Assembly: GCA_017530275.1 (NCBI GenBank)
Contig: JAFXMP010000260.1
Coordinates: 1 to 24,775 of the forward strand
DNA from: Clostridia bacterium
GTDB lineage: Bacteria > Bacillota_A > Clostridia > Christensenellales > Aristaeellaceae
Reading direction: 5' to 3'
Length of the DNA: 24,775 bases
Shown here: positions 6,230 through 14,219 of the stretch, piece by piece
Layout: each line of letters opens with the position of its first letter
Position numbering within the stretch: position 1 is the stretch's first letter
Notes under the pieces: generated by a model
The model's database searches: none
Told to the model about the DNA's origin: nothing
What the model saw: only the letters and a program-made list of their open reading frames with translations
Made by a program: the position numbers and the translations under genes

Positions 6230-7450
6230 TTATTCTCCTCTCTGAATCCATACGCTGCGATGGCCGTACACGTCGGAAATGAAAATGGCAGGCTGGCCCC
6301 GCAGCTGGGGCAGCTGAAGCACGTCCTGCAGGGCAGGGAATTGTTTTCGCCGGGCTGTACTTGCCTGACTGTGGAACACTCCATCCCTGTAAAAGCCTAC
6401 GGACCACTGATCCACCGCGTCCAGCCCCGTGACCTCAGCCCCCTGGGGAAGCTGATAATCCAAAAGACGCACGTCGTGATAAGCGATGCCAGGCTCAAAT
6501 TCCGCGCGAAGGGATGCACCGGGCGTGCCGCAAGGCGCGGTGACCGTCATTTCGGTATCCAGCAGCCGCTTCCGGCTGACAGACAGAGACAACGGCGCGG
6601 AATCAGCAGACAGGAAGTGCCGCCCTGCCTGGGCGGAAGCCACCGCGGTGGTGCCGGACCCGGCGAACAGATCGGCTACCAGGTCTCCCGGCTGGGTGGA
6701 GCAGAGGATGATGCGGCTAAGCAGCGCCAAGGGCTTTTGGGTATCGTAGCCGGTGCGCTGGGGGTCTTTCTGCTGTAAGTGGCTCACATCCGTCCACACG
6801 TCGCCGGGATACACGGGATCGTCATCGTAATATATATACGTTTTGCCGCCCGACTGAATAGAACGGTAAGACCGCCCGTTTTCATCCACCGCCCGGCGCA
6901 TGTGGTTGGACCGGTTTTCGCTGCGGGGCAGCGGCACCGCAGTGATATCGAAATACTGAGCGCGGGATTTGCGGTAAAACAAGATGGTATCATGTTTGCG
7001 CGAAAAGCGTTTCAAGCTGCGTCCGCCGGACTGGTAAGCCCAGATGATTTCATTGACAAAATTATTTTCGCCAAATACCTCGTCGCACAGCAAGCGGGCG
7101 TACATGTTCATGCGGCTGTCCAGATGCAGGAAAAAAGAGCCGGAATCCTTGAGCAGGGCTTTAGAGGTCTCCAGGGCGGGCCGCAGCAAATTCAAAAAAT
7201 CCTGCTTGCTGGCATAGCGGTCGCTGTATGCGGGCAGCACCAAGGGATTTTTTCCTGTTGACCAGCCTTTTTCGCCCACCCGCATGCGCATAAAAAAATC
7301 GTCTCCCGTCATAAAAGGCGGATCGAGGTACACGCAGGCGGCTTGTCCAGCCCAGCGGCTGAAATCGCCCCGGGCATCCTGCAGAAGCAAATCGCCCTGG
7401 CGGCCGCTGCCATGGGTTTCCTGTTTGCAGTCCGCTTGTATCCAGACCAT
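6230..7450 (-). CDS. Orphan beta-class DNA methyltransferase (N6-adenine/N4-cytosine type)
   Basis: A 406-residue protein of the N6_N4_Mtase family. The catalytic motif IV, DPPF, is at about 43-46. The motif X region (TQKPLALLSRII) and motif I (DLFAGSGTT, about 260-268) come later, giving the beta-class order IV-TRD-X-I. It should transfer a methyl group from AdoMet to adenine N6 or cytosine N4 in DNA. About 105 residues beyond the usual catalytic fold (300-406, including LLDYQLPQGAEVTGLDAVDQ) are not a domain I recognise. No restriction endonuclease is adjacent. The frame opens at a TTG (7456), but the ATG at 7450 has AGGGG 7 nt upstream and is preferred. The gene starts 15 bp after the upstream stop, and its last codons carry the RBS of the barnase gene. 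Confidence 0.9.
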   Translation of the reverse strand: MVWIQADCKQETHGSGRQGDLLLQDARGDFSRWAGQAACVYLDPPFMTGDDFFMRMRVGEKGWSTGKNPLVLPAYSDRYASKQDFLNLLRPALETSKALLKDSGSFFLHLDSRMNMYARLLCDEVFGENNFVNEIIWAYQSGGRSLKRFSRKHDTILFYRKSRAQYFDITAVPLPRSENRSNHMRRAVDENGRSYRSIQSGGKTYIYYDDDPVYPGDVWTDVSHLQQKDPQRTGYDTQKPLALLSRIILCSTQPGDLVADLFAGSGTTAVASAQAGRHFLSADSAPLSLSVSRKRLLDTEMTVTAPCGTPGASLRAEFEPGIAYHDVRLLDYQLPQGAEVTGLDAVDQWSVGFYRDGVFHSQASTARRKQFPALQDVLQLPQLRGQPAIFISDVYGHRSVWIQRGE

Positions 7451-7465
7451 AGGCAAGCCCCTTTC

Positions 7466-7948
7466 TTAAAATGATTTCAACTGTTCATTGTATCGATGCA
7501 GCGCGTCCAAAAACGCGGCTTGGACAGGATGGGTATAAAGAATTTTGCCCACTTGCTCCACCGCCCGCACAAAATCAGGGTTCAATCCCCGTTTTCCGCT
7601 TTCCATCAGGGGGCATACGGCCCAGGCACGGCGGTCCATCCGCGCGCCGGTCCGGGTTGGCAGCAGGGGAAAAAGCCGGCAGGACAGGGGCCGCAGGCTC
7701 CTGTCGCAATATCCATCGCAGATCAGCAGTAATCCGTCGGGAATCACAGCACTGTTTGGTTCTATGGTCCAGCCCATTGGAAGGGAAGCGTACAATTTTT
7801 CTTCACCTGGGAACAACAGCATACCGCCCTGACCGTCCTCGTCGCTCTGACAGCAGGCCGCGCCGCAGCTGCGCCCGCAATCCCGTTTCAGCGGGGTCAG
7901 ATTTTCCAGCAGCTCTCTTGCGGCAATCACCGTGTCAAGCGGTTCCAT
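7466..7948 (-). CDS. YkgJ-type cysteine-cluster protein (putative zinc/iron-chelating)
   Basis: A 160-residue cytoplasmic protein with the cysteine arrangement of the YkgJ/CxxCxxCC family: CGRSCGAACC near residues 26-35, then CDGYC and PLSCRLFPL further on. Members are predicted to bind Zn or an Fe-S cluster, and their biochemical role is mostly unknown. An in-frame ATG at 7975 and longer upstream frame exist, but the ATG at 7948 has GGGAGG about 9 nt upstream and lies about 32 nt after the predicted transcription start, so I use it. It is the first gene of the operon that continues into the methyltransferase and barnase/barstar genes. Confidence 0.8.
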   Translation of the reverse strand: MEPLDTVIAARELLENLTPLKRDCGRSCGAACCQSDEDGQGGMLLFPGEEKLYASLPMGWTIEPNSAVIPDGLLLICDGYCDRSLRPLSCRLFPLLPTRTGARMDRRAWAVCPLMESGKRGLNPDFVRAVEQVGKILYTHPVQAAFLDALHRYNEQLKSF

Positions 7949-7985
7949 GCCTGTTTCCCTCCCAAATATGCTCATATCTTTTTTT

Positions 7986-8014
7986 ATTGTATCACGAAAC
8001 GTCAGGATTGACAA
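7986..8014 (-). promoter_or_regulatory. Sigma-A promoter for the six-gene minus-strand operon
   Basis: Read on the minus strand, a -35 box TTGTCA (8009-8014) and a -10 box TACAAT (7986-7991) are separated by exactly 17 bp. Both differ from consensus by one base. Transcription would begin near 7980, giving a leader of about 30 nt before the ATG at 7948. The -35 box overlaps that of the divergent cca promoter. Confidence 0.85.
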
Positions 8015-8036
8015 GGTGAACTTCTGCGGGTAAGAT
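8008..8036 (+). promoter_or_regulatory. Sigma-A promoter for cca, overlapping the divergent promoter
   Basis: A perfect -35 TTGACA (8008-8013), a 17-bp spacer and a -10 TAAGAT (8031-8036) lie 24 bp upstream of the cca ATG. The start point would be near 8043, leaving a very short leader that includes GGAAGGAAG as the RBS. The -35 hexamer occupies the same DNA as the -35 of the opposing promoter, so the two polymerases should exclude each other. Confidence 0.8.
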
Positions 8037-8059
8037 ACGGGGGAAGGAAGTGAACACAT

Positions 8060-9316
8060 ATGGAATTTGCTCTGCCCGAACCGGTATTGGAGGCCCTGAA
8101 CCGGCTGAAACAGGCTGGTTTTGCCGCTTATGTGGTGGGGGGCTGCGTGCGGGATCATGTGTTGGGGATGGTTCCCCATGATTACGATATTTGCACCGCC
8201 GCCCGGCCCGAGGATATGAAAAAGGTGTTTTTCGGGGAGCGCACCATCGAAACGGGAATCAGGCACGGCACCCTGACGGTGGTTCTATCTGGCATGCCCC
8301 TGGAGATCACCACGTTCCGGGTGGACGGAGAATATCTGGATGGGCGGCATCCCGCTTCCGTGCGGTTCGCGGGGAAAGTAGAGGAAGATTTATCCCGCCG
8401 CGATTTCACCATCAACGCCATGGCCTACACGCCGGATACCGGCATCGTGGACCCCTTTGGAGGAAGGGAAGACTGTCGGAATGGCATTGTCCGATGCGTG
8501 GGAGAAGCGGAAAAGCGGTTTGAGGAAGACGCTTTGCGCATCCTGCGGGCCCTTCGTTTTTCCGCTCGGCTGGGCTTTCCCATAGAGGAAAACACAGCCC
8601 TGGCGGCCCGGCGGGACAAAGAGAATCTAAAAAAAATCAGCCGGGAGCGCATTGCCGCCGAACTGACCGGTACGCTATTGGGCAGTCACGCCCCGGAGGT
8701 ACTGGGCGCGTTCCCGGAGATCCTCTGCGCCGCCGTGCCGGAATTGACGGAGCTGACCCAAGGCAGCAGATGGACGCATGCCTTGAGAACGTTGTCCTGC
8801 ATCGAATCGGATACTGTCCTGCGCTGGGCCGCCCTGCTGCTGGATGCCGCTGCCAATGACCGGCCCGATTTGCCTTATGAAGTATTGAACGGGCTGAAAA
8901 TGCCCTGCAAATTGATGGAAAGCGTCAGGAGGCTCACGTTTCAGGGGAAGCTGAACAGATATAACAGCCGTCCTTCTGTCCATTATCTTCTCATGCACAT
9001 GGGACCGGAAGGCACCAACCAGCTTCTGAAGCTGATGGAAGCGGATAGGCTGGCCATGCGTCCCGCTTCCGCGGAAGGAACCATTCGGGAGGAGTACGCT
9101 CTCCTGCAAAACGAACTGAAAAGGCTGCTGGATGAAAACGCCTGCTATTCCCTTGCCCAGTTGGCCGTCAACGGAAAGGACATGGCGGCGGCGGGGTTGC
9201 GCGGCCCCCGGATCGGCCAGACCTTGAATCATCTGCTCACTCGGGTAGCGATGGATGAACTGCCCAACGAACGGGAAGCTCTGCTGAACGCTGTAAAAGA
9301 GCAAAGCGGCATATAA
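8060..9316 (+). CDS. cca: CCA tRNA nucleotidyltransferase
   Basis: A 418-residue class II nucleotidyltransferase that adds or repairs the 3'-CCA end of tRNAs in the cytoplasm. The head motif is GGCVRD (27-32), with catalytic carboxylates in HDYDICT (Asp41/Asp43). The second motif is RRDFTINAMAY (about 113-123), and the neck has EDALRILRALRF (about 155-166). Length and motif set fit a full CCA enzyme. A split A-adding or poly(A) polymerase paralogue cannot be excluded by eye, but no second copy is in the window. It is the first gene of a two-gene plus-strand unit. Confidence 0.93.
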   Translation: MEFALPEPVLEALNRLKQAGFAAYVVGGCVRDHVLGMVPHDYDICTAARPEDMKKVFFGERTIETGIRHGTLTVVLSGMPLEITTFRVDGEYLDGRHPASVRFAGKVEEDLSRRDFTINAMAYTPDTGIVDPFGGREDCRNGIVRCVGEAEKRFEEDALRILRALRFSARLGFPIEENTALAARRDKENLKKISRERIAAELTGTLLGSHAPEVLGAFPEILCAAVPELTELTQGSRWTHALRTLSCIESDTVLRWAALLLDAAANDRPDLPYEVLNGLKMPCKLMESVRRLTFQGKLNRYNSRPSVHYLLMHMGPEGTNQLLKLMEADRLAMRPASAEGTIREEYALLQNELKRLLDENACYSLAQLAVNGKDMAAAGLRGPRIGQTLNHLLTRVAMDELPNEREALLNAVKEQSGI

Positions 9317-9364
9317 TTTCCCCGCGCCGCATATCCATGGAAAAAACGAATGGAGGCGGCGAAA

Positions 9365-9769
9365 ATGTCACAGCAAGCGGTTCGCAGGATCAAGCGGGGG
9401 ACAGGGAAGCCCGCAGTATTCTGGCGCGGATTGGCGGTATCCGTGCTGGCGACGGCAGTGGCGGTGATCGTGTTCGCGCTGATCATCAGCTTTGTGGATA
9501 TGAACGACGGTATCATCCGGGTAGTAAACCAGTTGATCAAAGCGGCGGCGGTTTTCCTGGGGGTTAAGATGATTGTGCCCCGTGGGGATGAAAACGGGAT
9601 CCGCCGCGGCGCGCTGTTAGGGCTGGTGTATATGGGCCTGGGCGTGCTTGTTTACGCTCTGCTCACCCAGCAAAAAATCTCCTGGCAGGGCTACCTGATC
9701 GACGTGCTCATGGGCGTAGCGGCGGGCGGCCTGTCCGGTATGCTGCTGGGAAGCCTGCGGGGAAAATAA
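9365..9769 (+). CDS. TIGR04086/YrzE-type four-helix membrane protein
   Basis: A 134-residue protein with a basic N-terminus and four hydrophobic segments (about residues 22-43, 52-70, 82-100 and 110-128). The pattern matches the small TIGR04086 (YrzE) family of Firmicutes, whose function is unknown. An ATG at 9350 is in frame, but the ATG at 9365 has GGAGG placed correctly upstream, with the RBS overlapping the earlier ATG. It follows cca by 48 bp and is followed by a terminator, so the two are probably one transcript. Nothing else about its job can be read. Confidence 0.75.
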   Translation: MSQQAVRRIKRGTGKPAVFWRGLAVSVLATAVAVIVFALIISFVDMNDGIIRVVNQLIKAAAVFLGVKMIVPRGDENGIRRGALLGLVYMGLGVLVYALLTQQKISWQGYLIDVLMGVAAGGLSGMLLGSLRGK

Positions 9770-9811
9770 AAAAGAAAAGGACAGGCGGGCTTTTTCCACA
9801 AATCTGCCTCA

Positions 9812-9839
9812 AAGCGGGTGTTCATTCACTCGCTTTTTT
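9812..9839 (+). terminator. Rho-independent terminator after the cca unit
   Basis: A 9-bp stem (AAGCGGGTG at 9812-9820 with CACTCGCTT at 9827-9835, one G-U pair) has a 6-nt loop and runs into a T-tract to 9839. It ends the cca and YrzE-type transcript before the promoter of the large sensor gene. Confidence 0.85.
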
Positions 9840-9910
9840 GTATAGGAAAATATGTCAACCGAAATGTCAAAAAACAAACAAGATTGCTTTGTGCAGCCCG
9901 CAAGATTTTG

Positions 9911-9939
9911 TTGACGGGACTTGTTTGGTTATTTATAAT
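9911..9939 (+). promoter_or_regulatory. Strong sigma-A promoter of the HD-GYP sensor gene
   Basis: TTGACG (9911-9916), a 17-bp spacer and a perfect TATAAT (9934-9939) predict a start near 9946 and a leader of about 55 nt. An 8-bp inverted repeat, CAAACAAG at 9875-9882 and CTTGTTTG at 9920-9927, has its right arm inside the spacer and could be an operator. It is the only promoter here set in clearly AT-rich DNA. Confidence 0.85.
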
Positions 9940-9960
9940 ATAATATTGAAGTTATTAACT

Positions 9961-9975
9961 CGCTTTAGTAAAGCG
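9961..9975 (+). promoter_or_regulatory. Short hairpin in the 5' leader of the sensor gene
   Basis: CGCTTT and AAAGCG form a perfect 6-bp stem with a 3-nt loop about 15 nt into the predicted transcript. The RBS AGGGG follows about 15 nt later. It could stabilise the mRNA or bind a regulator as DNA; no known riboswitch is recognisable. Confidence 0.4.
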
Positions 9976-10000
9976 CTCACGATAGAAAGGGGAACTGCGA

Positions 10001-13000
10001 ATGATTAAACACGCGAGAATGACGATCAGATTGTCTGCGCTTCTGGTGTTAATCATCCTGATCGCGGCTTTGGGTTCGGTCATGTGCTTCGCTGAAAATA
10101 CAACGATCAGCTATAATGCGTGCGGTATCGTCAACCGTTCGCTTTCGGTGGACCCCACTGGACGCACAGAAGGATTTTCCGCTGTACTGTACGATAACAG
10201 CAACGGTCTGCCGACCTCCGAAGCCAACGCCATTGCAGAGACCGGGGAGGGCTTTCTCTGGATCGGCAGCTATGCCGGACTGATCCGCTACGACGGCAAC
10301 ACTTTTGAGCGCATGGACTCCACCGGCGGTCTTACCAGCATCAAATGCCTGTATGTGGACAGCCGGGGCCGCCTTTGGATCGGCACCAACGACAACGGCG
10401 TCGCCGTCATGGAGCGGGGCGAACTGCGGCGATGGGGCAAGCTGGACGGCATGAGATCCGCCCATATCCGCGCCATTACGGAAGATCATAACGGGATGAT
10501 TTACATCTCCACGACCTGCGGAATCGCTTTGATCGACGCCGAAGGAAACCTGCGCATGATGGAGGAAGAAGCGATTGCCGAAGCGGATATGCGCTACCTC
10601 CGAACCGCAAACGACGGGATCATCTACGGAACGACGGATACAGGCGACCTGATGATGATCCGGGACGGGGCGCTGCTTCGTTATATCAGCGTGGAAGAAA
10701 GCCCTCTCGGCGGTGCGGGCGCCATTCTGCCTGACCCCAAGGAACCGGGGAAGCTTTACCTGGAGGCGGCGGATTTAGGGCTTTATTATGTGGATTTGAA
10801 CGACGGCTTTACCGTTCTTGAAAAGATCGACATTGCGCCGCTGACTTATTTGCGGGAAATAGAATATATCGACGGAAAATTCTGGATCTGCGCCGGAAAC
10901 GGCATCGGCGTCCTGGAAGACGGCCATTTTACCCTGCTGGAAAACCTGCCCATGAACAATAGCGTCGTTCGCGTGATGACGGACTATTTAGGCAATCTCT
11001 GGTTCGCCTCCTCGCGTCAGGGCGTGATGAAGGTGGTGCCCAACCAGTTTTCTGATTTATTTGACCGCTTTGACCTGCCCGCTACAGTGGTCAATTCAAC
11101 CTGCATGAGCGATGGAAAGCTGTTCGTCGCCACGGATACGGGACTAATCGTGCTGGATGAAAACGGTTTGGTGCCAAGCCTCCCCTTGACAAAAGCTGTG
11201 ACCGCCTCCGGAAAAAACATGGAAGCAGATGATCTGGTAGCGCTGCTCAGCGGCGTCCGCATCCGCTCCATCATCCGGGACAGCCAGGACCGGCTGTGGG
11301 TTTCCACTTGGCGCGGCTGCGGCCTGCTGCGTTATGACCATGGGGAAGTGACCGCCTTCACCGTCGAGGACGGGCTGAAATCGGTCGCTATACGCACAGT
11401 CAGCGAATGCGAGGACGGCAGGATCCTCGTGGCCCTCAACAGCGGCGTGGATGTCATTGAGGGGGACAGCGTCGTCGCCTCCTATGGCAAAGCTGACGGG
11501 ATCGTTATAACCGAAAGCCTCACCGTGGCGGAGGGATGGAACGGCGATATCGTTTTAGGCAGCAACGGCGGAGGCATCTATATCATCAACGAATCCAGCC
11601 TGCGCTGCATCAACGTGGAGGACGGTCTGCCTTCGGATATCGTAATGCGCTTAAAGCGCGATACAAAGCGGGACCTGATCTGGATCGTCACCAGCAACGC
11701 CATCGCCTATATGACCCCGGATTATCAGGTAATAGCAGTGCAAAAATTCCCCTATCCGAATAATTTTGACCTGTATGAAACAAGCAATGATGATATCTGG
11801 GTGCTCAGCAGCAACGGCATCTATGTGGTTTCAGCGGAAGAAATGCTGGCCAACGGGGAAATCAATCCCGTGTATTTCAGCAACGCAAGCGGACTGCCCG
11901 TCATTGCCACCGCCAATTCTTACAGCGAACTGACCGCCGATGGCGATTTGTACATTGCCGGAAGCACGGGCGTTTGCAAGGTCAACATTGAGAATCCCTT
12001 TGAGGACGTGAACGATCTGAAAGCAGTCGTCCCTTATGTGGAAGCGGACGGTCAAATCATTTATCCTAACAGATCCGGCGATTTTACGATTCCTTCCAAT
12101 ACGCGGAAGCTGACGATACTGGGCGCTGTGTACAATTATTCCCTGAGTGATCCGCAGGTGAGCTACCGTCTGGAAGGGCTTGACCGCCAGTTTACCACCG
12201 TCAGTCGCAGTGAAATGCTGCCCTCGGATTACACCAACTTAATGGGCGGCACCTATCATTTTGTGATGCAGCTCAAGGATTCTCTGGGAAGGGGAAACAA
12301 GGAGGTTTCCGTCACGATCGTCAAGGTAAAAGCGTTCTACGAGGAAACATGGTTCTTTATCGTGGCGGGCCTGGTTTTGCTGAACCTGCTGGTGGCGGTT
12401 GTGCGCTTTTATGTAGGCAGAAAAACGCGCGCTTTTGAGAAAAAGCAGCAGGAGGCGCGGGAACAGTTTGAACAGACCGCCGAAGCGCTGGCCAGCGCCA
12501 TCGACGCCAAAGACAGGTATACCAACGGTCATTCCCGGCGCGTGGCGGAATATTCATTGAGAATCGCCCAGGAGGCCGGAAAATCGGAAGAGGAATGCGA
12601 GAAAACCTACTTTGCCGCGCTGCTGCACGACGTGGGCAAGATCGGCGTGCCCATTGAAATTCTGTCCAAAAAAGGCAGGCTCACGGATGAGGAATTTGCG
12701 CAAATCAAGCAGCATCCCGCCATGGGCGGCCAGATTTTGTCCAGCATCAAAAAATCCCCCTGGCTCAGCATTGGCGCACGGTATCACCATGAGCGCTACA
12801 ATGGCAGGGGCTATCCCGAGGGCCTCAAGGGGGAAGAAATTCCCGAAATCGCCCGGATCATCGCCGTGGCGGACGCCTATGACGCCATGACCTCCAACCG
12901 CAGCTACCGCAACGCCATCCCCCAGCACATCGTCAGGGAGGAGCTGGTGAAGGGCATTGGGGCACAGTTTGATCCTGAATTTGCCAAGATCATGATCCAT

Positions 13001-14125
13001 CTGGTCGATCTGGATACAGAATACCGGATGCAGGAAAAGGTATCCGGCGCGGTTCTGACGCCGACGACCCAATTGCGCTGCGAAACGATCTATCATGATT
13101 GCACCGAAGGGACCGTCATCACGAAAAAGAAGGTTCATATCCGCCTGTGCAGCCATCCGGATGAGGGCGTCCCAGCGGATGAGAGCCTGCCATGGCTGAT
13201 CGTGTATGATTCGCTGGACGGCAAGGTTCACCCAGGCGAAGAGAATAACAAGGATCTGCTCTATTACGAGTACGCTCAGATCAGGCTTGACGGCCGCGTG
13301 GTAGAGAAAGGCTTAAGGAAGACCGACGTCAAAGTTTTCGATCAGGAAACCACTGTGGAACCGCACGCCTTCGGCGAACCGGAACGGGAGCAGCTGTACA
13401 AGGTTGAAGCCGTGCGATACCGGGATCACATGCGCATTCGGGTATCTGATGAAAAACGCACGATTCAGTTCATTCTGGCGCTGCCCGACGTTTCCCGATT
13501 CACGTATATCGCGGTCGGCGGCGAACATTGCTATATCCATAACATCCTTGTGGAAAATGATCAAACGGAAATCAGCGCGGACGCCATTCCGCGTATTGCA
13601 GAGGAAATCAACTATATCAAGGATCGTCCGCAAGGAGACATGCCGAATATCCAGATCGACGGCTGGCGCACAGATGCGACGGCTGGCATCCCGATCCAGG
13701 ATGGTATGACGCTCACATTCCATACCATGAGCCTGCCCACGGCGCGTCTGGTATGGCATTGCCCCTTCATCAGCGTGTTCTCGTCGTCAGACGGCCAGGT
13801 GAACGGCGAAAAATACCGTGAGTATATGCTGCTGCGGCTGGACGGTGAGAGCTGGGAGTCCGACGAGCATGTTGAAAACAAGGTTCAGGTGGAGCAGCAG
13901 GCCGGTTTTGAAGGCTGGAATGCTTGGAAAGAAAAAAACAAGCAGGGATTGGATTGCACCGTGGAGATCCGTAAGGAAAAGAACAAGATCACCATGTGGA
14001 CCGAAAACTTGGGCATCGCTATCCACAGCGTTACCACCATTCGCGACGATACGAAGAATGTGTTCATCGCAATCACAGGCGATCAGTGTGCGGTCACGAA
14101 CATCCGTGTGTCACGAAACGCTTGA
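10001..14125 (+). CDS. Transmembrane propeller sensor with HD-GYP c-di-GMP phosphodiesterase domain
   Basis: A 1374-residue protein. An N-terminal signal anchor (9-31) is followed by fourteen propeller repeats of the Reg_prop kind (about 80-666; examples GEGFLWIGSYAGLIRYDG and SRGRLWIGTNDNG), enough for two seven-bladed propellers. A Y_Y_Y-like Ig domain (about 707-773), one TM helix (783-803) and a coiled linker follow. The HD-GYP domain has His844, HD at 876-877 and HHERYNGRGYP at 929-939, all intact, so hydrolysis of cyclic di-GMP is expected. Residues about 1030-1187 and 1216-1374 are two copies of a module I do not recognise. The topology puts the propellers outside and HD-GYP plus the modules inside. 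The gene is monocistronic, with its own promoter and terminator. The ligand is unknown; carbohydrate-linked signals are a guess from similar propeller sensors. Confidence 0.93.
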   Translation: MIKHARMTIRLSALLVLIILIAALGSVMCFAENTTISYNACGIVNRSLSVDPTGRTEGFSAVLYDNSNGLPTSEANAIAETGEGFLWIGSYAGLIRYDGNTFERMDSTGGLTSIKCLYVDSRGRLWIGTNDNGVAVMERGELRRWGKLDGMRSAHIRAITEDHNGMIYISTTCGIALIDAEGNLRMMEEEAIAEADMRYLRTANDGIIYGTTDTGDLMMIRDGALLRYISVEESPLGGAGAILPDPKEPGKLYLEAADLGLYYVDLNDGFTVLEKIDIAPLTYLREIEYIDGKFWICAGNGIGVLEDGHFTLLENLPMNNSVVRVMTDYLGNLWFASSRQGVMKVVPNQFSDLFDRFDLPATVVNSTCMSDGKLFVATDTGLIVLDENGLVPSLPLTKAVTASGKNMEADDLVALLSGVRIRSIIRDSQDRLWVSTWRGCGLLRYDHGEVTAFTVEDGLKSVAIRTVSECEDGRILVALNSGVDVIEGDSVVASYGKADGIVITESLTVAEGWNGDIVLGSNGGGIYIINESSLRCINVEDGLPSDIVMRLKRDTKRDLIWIVTSNAIAYMTPDYQVIAVQKFPYPNNFDLYETSNDDIWVLSSNGIYVVSAEEMLANGEINPVYFSNASGLPVIATANSYSELTADGDLYIAGSTGVCKVNIENPFEDVNDLKAVVPYVEADGQIIYPNRSGDFTIPSNTRKLTILGAVYNYSLSDPQVSYRLEGLDRQFTTVSRSEMLPSDYTNLMGGTYHFVMQLKDSLGRGNKEVSVTIVKVKAFYEETWFFIVAGLVLLNLLVAVVRFYVGRKTRAFEKKQQEAREQFEQTAEALASAIDAKDRYTNGHSRRVAEYSLRIAQEAGKSEEECEKTYFAALLHDVGKIGVPIEILSKKGRLTDEEFAQIKQHPAMGGQILSSIKKSPWLSIGARYHHERYNGRGYPEGLKGEEIPEIARIIAVADAYDAMTSNRSYRNAIPQHIVREELVKGIGAQFDPEFAKIMIHLVDLDTEYRMQEKVSGAVLTPTTQLRCETIYHDCTEGTVITKKKVHIRLCSHPDEGVPADESLPWLIVYDSLDGKVHPGEENNKDLLYYEYAQIRLDGRVVEKGLRKTDVKVFDQETTVEPHAFGEPEREQLYKVEAVRYRDHMRIRVSDEKRTIQFILALPDVSRFTYIAVGGEHCYIHNILVENDQTEISADAIPRIAEEINYIKDRPQGDMPNIQIDGWRTDATAGIPIQDGMTLTFHTMSLPTARLVWHCPFISVFSSSDGQVNGEKYREYMLLRLDGESWESDEHVENKVQVEQQAGFEGWNAWKEKNKQGLDCTVEIRKEKNKITMWTENLGIAIHSVTTIRDDTKNVFIAITGDQCAVTNIRVSRNA

Positions 14126-14133
14126 ACAAAAAA

Positions 14134-14164
14134 CTCCTGGGCGGAATCGCCCGGGAGATTTTTT
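14134..14164 (+). terminator. Rho-independent terminator after the sensor gene
   Basis: A 10-bp stem (CTCCTGGGCG with CGCCCGGGAG, one wobble pair) closes a GAAT loop and is followed, after one A, by six T. It begins 9 bp after the stop codon. Confidence 0.92.
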
Positions 14165-14219
14165 ACTTCATGTACCACAAAAAAACTGAATACTGAAAGC
14201 TGTGCTCTGCATATCCTTC

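Noticed and set aside
7949..8266. N-terminal extension of the YkgJ-type protein to 8266 or 7975
   Set aside because: The longer form crosses the promoters and the cca coding region. The 7975 ATG has no RBS, whereas 7948 has GGGAGG.
12554..13231. A 225-codon minus-strand open frame within the HD-GYP region
   Set aside because: The plus strand carries the HD-GYP catalytic motifs here; no promoter or RBS supports the antisense frame.
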